Assembly: GCA_019747795.1 (NCBI GenBank)
Contig: JAIEQK010000007.1
Span: 1 to 44,857 of the forward strand
Reading direction: 5' to 3'
DNA length: 44,857 nt
Source: Gammaproteobacteria bacterium
Lineage (GTDB): Bacteria; Pseudomonadota; Gammaproteobacteria; Ga0077536
Below, piece after piece: positions 40,080 through 44,857 of the stretch (positions are counted from its first letter, which is position 1; every line of letters begins with the position of its first letter). Made by a program: the position numbers and the translations under genes. Below the pieces are notes generated by a model that saw only the letters and a program-made list of their open reading frames with translations, did not search any database and was not told the DNA's origin.

Positions 40080-42548
40080 TCACTGGCCATTGTCGCGAAA
40101 GGCGAGAAGCCTTAGAGCATTGAAGACAACGAGCAGCGTCGAGCCCTCATGCACTGCGACCGCCGGGCCGATGCCGAGACCGAGGATGGTGGCCGGCACG
40201 AGCAGCGCCACGACGCCTAGGCTGACGACCACATTCTGCAGGATCACCGACCGGGTGGTGCGGCTCAATCCAACGGCGAATGGCAGGTTGGCGAGATCGT
40301 CGGCCATCAGCGCGACGTCGGCGGTCTCCATCGCCACGTCCGATCCGGCGGCGCCCATGACGATGCCGACCGTGGCATTGGCCATCGCCGGTGCGTCGTT
40401 GACGCCGTCGCCGACCATCGCGACCTTCGCCTTGGCACGCAGCTTCTTGATCGCCTCGACCTTGTCCTCCGGCATCAGGTCGCCCCAGGCCTCGTCGAGG
40501 CCGACCTGGTGCGCTATCGCCTCGGCGACCTTCTGGTGGTCGCCGGAGATCATGATCATCCGCCGGATGCCGAGCGCGCGCAGGCGCGCCAACGCTGCCT
40601 TGGCAGCCGCGCGCGGCGTGTCCATGAGCCCGATCGCGCCGAGGTCTCCGTTGCCCTGCCGCACGACCATGGTCGTGCGGCCACCCTCGCGCAGAGAGGC
40701 GATGGCGTCCTGCATGGGCTCGGAGAGCGGCGGGATGCCGTTGACGCCGAACATCTCGGCCTTGCCGATCAGCACCCTTTCGCCATCGACATTCGCGGCG
40801 ACTCCACGCCCGGTCAGGCTTTCGAGAGCGGTGGCGTGGGGGAGCGCATCTTCGCCGAGCCGCTCGCGGCCGTCTCGCGCGATGGCACGGGCGAGCGGAT
40901 GGTCGCTTAAGCTCTCGACGGCGACCGCGATCCTCAGCAAGTCCTTCTCCGCGACGCCAGGCGCAGGCACGACATCGGTGATACGCGGCTTGCCGGCCGT
41001 CAGCGTGCCGGTCTTGTCGAAGGCGATTGCCGAAAGCGAGCCGAGGTTTTCGAGCGGCCCGCCGCCCTTCACCAAGACACCGCCGCGCGCCGCCCGTGCC
41101 ACGCCCGACAAGACGGCGCTCGGGGTCGCGATGGCGAGCGCGCACGGGCTGGCGGCGACGAGCACGGCCATGGCGCGGTAGAAACTGTCGCGGAACGGCT
41201 CGTCGATCACCACCCAGGCGAAGAGGAGCGTAACTGCCAAAGCCAGCACGGCCGGCACGAAGATCCGCTCGAACTTCTCGGTGAAGCGCTGCGTCGGGGA
41301 CTTCTGCGTCTCCGCCTCGCTGACCATCCGGACCACCTTGGCAAGCGCGCTGTCGGTGGATTTGCGGGTGACCTCGATCTCGATGGCGCCGCTGCCGTTG
41401 ATGGTGCCGGCGAAGACGCGGTGGGCGGCATCGAGCTTGTCGGGATCCGCCCGGGCCGCCGCCGCGTCGGCGACGGCCTGCTTGTCGGCGGGGATGCTCT
41501 CGCCCGTCACCGGCGCCTGGTTGACGCTGCTCTCGCCCGCCACCACGAAGCCGTCCGCCGGCAGGCGCGCGTCCGGCTTGACGACGACGATGTCGCCAAG
41601 GGTGAGCTCCTCGACCGGCACCTCCTGCATGTCGCCGCGGCGCCTGACGAGCGCCGTGCGGGGCGCAAGTTCCGCCAGCGCCTCGATCGCGCGCTTCGCG
41701 CGGCCCATGGCGTAGTGCTCGAGCGCATGGCCGAGGCTGAACAGGAAGAGCAGCAGCGCGCCTTCCGCCCATGCGCCGAGCGCGGCGGCGCCGGCCGCGG
41801 CGACCAGCATAAGGGTGTCGATCTCGAACCGCTTCAGGCGCAAATTGTCGATCGCCTCGCGCAGTGTGAAGAAGCCGCCGAAGAAATAGGCGCCGAGATA
41901 GCAGGCGAGCGGCAGCCAGACCGGAACCGGCAGGAACTTATCGATCAGATAGCCGCTGGCGAGGAGCCCGCCGCAGGTGAGGGCGAAGATCAGCTCGGTG
42001 TTCGGTCCAAGGATGCCGCCCTCATGGTCGTGCCCCGCTTCTCCCGCTCCGTGTCCCTCCGCCCGATGATCGTGCCCGGCATGGTCATCGCCGCCTACGC
42101 GCGCTTCCGCGGCACCTCCAATCCGCATCTTGTCAAGTTCGCGGGTAAGCGACGCTTCCGAGGTGACCGACCGATCGAATTCGACACGCACAGCTCCAGC
42201 TGCACTGGCTTCGGCCTCCAAGACGCCCGGCAGCGCACGCAACGTTTCGGCGATCGTACGCGCCCGCCTCTCATGCGGGATATTGAGCTTCCAGACCGCG
42301 TGACCATAACGCTCTGCGATCTTTGCGCCTGCAGCAGTAACCAGTTCACGGATGCGCGGCAGCGGTAGAACCGCAGCATCATAGTGAACGCAAAGCTGAG
42401 CAGGCTCGCCGTCCCGAGCAGCGACATGAACTGTCTCAACGCCCTCGCGCCCGCGCATCTCCGATATCAGGCGCGCCACGCAGCCATCGGCCGCATCATG
42501 CACCTCCGGCAGCAGAATCGGAATGTCCAAGCGAAGCTTGTCAGTCAC
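40080..42548 (-). CDS. P1B-type heavy-metal ATPase with HEGST signature
   Basis: The GTG at 42548 follows GGGAGG and gives 822 residues. Two N-terminal ferredoxin-like metal-binding domains lack CxxC (DAADGC in the first). A His-rich linker (DDHAGHDHRAEGHGAGEAG) follows. The transport core has TGES, SPC at 467-469, D511-KTGT and GDGVNDAPA, plus H800-EGST near the C-terminus. SPC with HEGST is the P1B-4-type pairing (Co, Fe or Zn export) rather than the ZntA type with Asp there. It lies near CDF genes and so fits metal resistance. Confidence 0.92.
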   Translation of the reverse strand: MTDKLRLDIPILLPEVHDAADGCVARLISEMRGREGVETVHVAARDGEPAQLCVHYDAAVLPLPRIRELVTAAGAKIAERYGHAVWKLNIPHERRARTIAETLRALPGVLEAEASAAGAVRVEFDRSVTSEASLTRELDKMRIGGAAEARVGGDDHAGHDHRAEGHGAGEAGHDHEGGILGPNTELIFALTCGGLLASGYLIDKFLPVPVWLPLACYLGAYFFGGFFTLREAIDNLRLKRFEIDTLMLVAAAGAAALGAWAEGALLLFLFSLGHALEHYAMGRAKRAIEALAELAPRTALVRRRGDMQEVPVEELTLGDIVVVKPDARLPADGFVVAGESSVNQAPVTGESIPADKQAVADAAAARADPDKLDAAHRVFAGTINGSGAIEIEVTRKSTDSALAKVVRMVSEAETQKSPTQRFTEKFERIFVPAVLALAVTLLFAWVVIDEPFRDSFYRAMAVLVAASPCALAIATPSAVLSGVARAARGGVLVKGGGPLENLGSLSAIAFDKTGTLTAGKPRITDVVPAPGVAEKDLLRIAVAVESLSDHPLARAIARDGRERLGEDALPHATALESLTGRGVAANVDGERVLIGKAEMFGVNGIPPLSEPMQDAIASLREGGRTTMVVRQGNGDLGAIGLMDTPRAAAKAALARLRALGIRRMIMISGDHQKVAEAIAHQVGLDEAWGDLMPEDKVEAIKKLRAKAKVAMVGDGVNDAPAMANATVGIVMGAAGSDVAMETADVALMADDLANLPFAVGLSRTTRSVILQNVVVSLGVVALLVPATILGLGIGPAVAVHEGSTLLVVFNALRLLAFRDNGQ

Positions 42549-43071
42549 TCTCACCTCCCGAGGTACATCGAAACCACGTTGCAAGAGGAAGCTCCCGCGG
42601 TCGCGATGGTTCATTCGCTTCTATCTTCGCCTTATCTCGTCCTCTTGTGAGCCGCTATAGTGCCGCTTTGTCGGCACAGGCCTCAGGCAACCGCAGACAT
42701 AGGCAGTGTGCGCCTAATCGGGCAGCGGCTCCAGATCGCCTGCCGTCGGGCCACAAAACAAGTAAGAATCAGCTTCAGACCTGCCCAGAACACGGGCGAA
42801 ACGCTCCAACCGCGATTCGCGTGGTCCATTTCACGGGATTACCGACATGTACAAGTGCCCTGGGCCGTCTGCACGACCATTCGGAGTGACGCCGTCCTCG
42901 AAGTACGCGATAAGCTTCCGTTTGCGGTTACCGGCAGCGGTCAGGAACAGAAAGCAACTTCCTGCAGAGGTCCAGTGAACATGTCCGCAGGCTCGGGTCA
43001 TACATTCGACGTCTTTTTGAATGATCGCTTCGCGGACGACGGTGCTCCCATCTGGCCAGGGATGCTTTGGC
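42549..43071. other. ~520 bp with no supported gene
   Basis: Divergent region between the ATPase and the second CDF gene. It should contain the ATPase promoter. No MerR-type dyad, RNA or convincing gene is visible. Confidence 0.4.
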
Positions 43072-43734
43072 ATGAGCGCTAAAAATTCGGCGGCCGCCGC
43101 TATCACCGGCCGTAAGGGCAGACTTTTACTAGCCGTTTCTCTCACTGTCGCCTTCATGGTCATCGAGGTTATGGCTGGACTACAAGCGGCGAGCCTTGTG
43201 CTTCTCGCAGACGCAGCGCACATGCTGATCTATGCATCTGGATTGGCGCTCTTAGTGAGCGCCCATCAATGCGCGGAATGCCGCGCGATGCCTGTGAAGG
43301 CTTACGGCTACGGCGCTGCAAGAATCCTTATCATGCTGACGGGTTGCGCTTTTTTTCTGCTGTTCATGGCCTACATCCTCTATGAGGCTTACGAGCGCTC
43401 GCTGAACCCGCCGGAAGTTCGCGGGGATGTCATGCTGATTATCGCGATCGGAAGTCTGCTCACTACCCTCGTTAACCTAAAGCTTCTGGCCGTAGAGTCG
43501 TCGCATCGTCATCTCGGCAAAAGGACTTGGGTCAGCGGCCTAAATGACATGCTCGGCTCGCTCGAGGTGATTGTCACTGCAATCATAATCGCATTGACGG
43601 GGTGGTCGTGGATCGATCCCATTGTCGGGGCAGCAATCGGGCTATACATCATTCCGCGAACGTGGGTTTTCGCGAATCAGGCAATTCGATATCCAAAGCA
43701 ATGGCGCTCGACCTGCACGGGTCGGACACTTTAG
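43072..43734 (+). pseudogene. Decayed CDF transporter paralogue
   Basis: The frame from 43072 gives 220 residues that align throughout with the CDF gene at 38545 (AFMVIEVMAGL, LLADAAHML, YILYEAYERSLNPPEV, IVGAAIGLYIIPRTWVFA). The zinc ligand D of HxxxD is Y54 (HMLIYASG) and the second site reads SGLND. After VFANQAIRYP the reading leaves the family sequence, so the cytoplasmic domain is missing. It is probably a dead copy or a non-transporting relative, cut before the IS66 remnant. Confidence 0.7.
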
Positions 43735-43776
43735 GCGTGCATTTTCCCGACCGATGGTTGACCAAGTGCACGATCA

Positions 43777-44440
43777 GTGGCAGCGTTTACCGCGCACTTG
43801 CACTTCGACGGCGGAGAGGCCAGTAATCCCACGCAGAGCCTCATGGAACTTGCGCCTCATATGGGCCCGGCAGGCGGCGAGCACGACGTCGCCCCGTGTC
43901 GTCTGCGCCGAGGGCCCTCTCCGGTCCGGCGCGAAGATATAGACCGCCGCGGGTGGCGCCGGTCCGCCCCACGCGCCGCCGACCCAGCCGGCGAGAGTCG
44001 AGCGCTCCAGTTCGACGCCGCGGCGGGCGAAGATCTGCGTTGCCAAAAGAGTGGAGTGTGGTCGCAGTATTCGCCGACCAGCACCTGGGCGAGCAACGCC
44101 GGCGTCGCCAGCCCACCGGCGATCGGTCGGTCCGGCGCGGGTATTGGGACGGGTGATGCGCAGCACGCGGAGCTGGGCGGGGACCCAGTCCAGCATCTCG
44201 CTGACGTTCTCCCCAATGCTGTGCAGGAGGCCTCCACAGCACGGACAAGCGTCGTTCGCCAAGTCGATCACGACCTCTTCGCGAGGCAGATGATCGGCCA
44301 GCGGCTTGCGCCGTAGCCGCTTGTCGGCGATCTCGACGTCTACGTGCGGACCGCTCGCTTCAGCGCGCCCGATATCACCATCGAGATCTTCCAGAGCGAG
44401 GGCGAGTTGATCCGGATCGAGGCGCTCGGAACGGCGCCCG
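43777..44440 (-). pseudogene. IS66-family TnpC transposase remnant
   Basis: Reading the minus strand in shifting frames gives RRSERLDPDQLALALEDLD, then EIADKRLRRKPLADHLPREE, CPCCGGLLHSIGENVSEMLD, then TQIFARRGVELERSTLAGWVG and PPAAVYIFAPDR and AHMRRKFHEAL. These are the N-terminal, zinc-finger and middle parts of IS66 TnpC. At least one frameshift (after RITRPN) and an internal deletion (after GWVG) are visible, and the C-terminal end is lost. Not functional. Confidence 0.85.
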
Positions 44441-44726
44441 CCGTCGCGGCCATGCCGTTGGGAACCTGGAGGTGATCCTGCAGCACGAGCGCTCCTCCGT
44501 TGACACCCGCGCCGCTCGTCTTCTCCGCCTTGGCCACGGCGACCGGCACCAGCCTGGTCGGCTGCTCTGCACCAAAGCCGAACTGGATGCGCTAACGGAA
44601 CACCATGCTGGTGGAGATGTCGTGGCGCCGGCAGACCGCAGCCACGCTCACCCCAGGCGCCTCCGACTCCATAACGATCGCCAGCTTCTGTTCATCGCTG
44701 AAGCTGCGTCTGTTCGACCGCCGATC
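44441..44726 (-). pseudogene. IS66 TnpA remnant with internal stop
   Basis: The minus strand reads RRSFSDEQKLAIVMESEAPG, then VAAVCRRHDISTSMVFR and then TAG at 44592-44594 (probably from TGG), then RIQFGFGAEQPTRLVPVAVA. This is the IS66 OrfA (TnpA) helix-turn-helix protein. A deletion after NGMAATA joins it to TnpC, removing TnpB. The IS66 copy is therefore inactive. Confidence 0.8.
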
Positions 44727-44781
44727 CTACTGCGGCCCGGCCGTCGGCGGTCCTGTCAACTCCGTTTCGACGGTGAGGTTC

Positions 44782-44797
44782 TTAGCAGCGCTGCTAA
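44782..44797. other. 16-bp perfect palindrome TTAGCAGC/GCTGCTAA
   Basis: A perfect palindrome close to the right edge, just outside the IS66 remnant. It could be an operator or an element end. No gene nearby to link it to. Confidence 0.3.
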
Positions 44798-44857
44798 CAC
44801 CGCTGCTTATTTTCGGGCGAGCACTGGGATGAAGCCGGGCGCGCCAGTCGATCGCAA

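Noticed and set aside
40147-41772. 541-codon minus-strand frame inside the P-type ATPase
   Set aside because: Alternative frame of the ATPase gene with Arg/Gly-rich shadow sequence.

Overview
The window looks like high-GC proteobacterial DNA. The order uvrY(gacA)-uvrC-pgsA-tRNA-Gly(GCC)-tRNA-Cys(GCA) on the minus strand (about 5.25-9.4 kb) is the conserved gammaproteobacterial arrangement also seen in Escherichia coli. I therefore infer a non-enteric, GC-rich gammaproteobacterium. Genus cannot be read from the sequence.

Region 1 (1-5.25 kb) is the end of an integrated phage-like element. It is a packed plus-strand operon: an SMC/SbcC-like ATPase C-terminus cut by the window edge, a small membrane protein, a DUF1643 protein, a phage-type adenine methyltransferase, DUF1653, a GIY-YIG protein, a DUF4224 small protein and a tyrosine integrase. 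The integrase ends 83 bp from the 3' end of tRNA-Cys, so the element probably sits in that tRNA gene and runs left out of the window.

Region 2 (5.25-25.2 kb) looks like chromosomal backbone. It holds tRNAs, pgsA, uvrC, a family-5 uracil-DNA glycosylase, the response regulator, a NUDIX hydrolase, a diguanylate cyclase, RidA, DUF169, a crotonase, a YchJ-like protein, a stand-alone (p)ppGpp hydrolase-like HD protein, an alpha/beta hydrolase, a cupin, an FAD monooxygenase with an anomalous 3' end, a cyclic-nucleotide-binding DUF1003 membrane protein, a non-classical thiolase with its DUF35 partner, a CpXC protein beside a large uncharacterised zinc metalloprotease, and an aldo/keto reductase divergent from a LysR regulator.

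Region 3 (25.2-44.86 kb) is accessory DNA. It starts at a tRNA 3'-end remnant directly after the LysR stop codon. It carries a PEP-CTERM protein with eight exact-length 174-bp repeats, decayed IS5, IS3 (two) and IS66 remnants, a secreted protein with two HxT motifs (2H-phosphoesterase-like), and a stress/metal cluster: phospholipase D, DedA, a HAD-GH65 fusion phosphorylase, MgtC, two cation diffusion facilitators (one with an in-frame amber codon, one with damaged metal ligands), a TFIIB-type zinc ribbon and a P1B-type ATPase with an HEGST signature.

The least explained items are the metalloprotease/CpXC pair, the secreted two-HxT protein, the repeat-built PEP-CTERM protein, and the frame or stop anomalies in the FAD monooxygenase and CDF genes.
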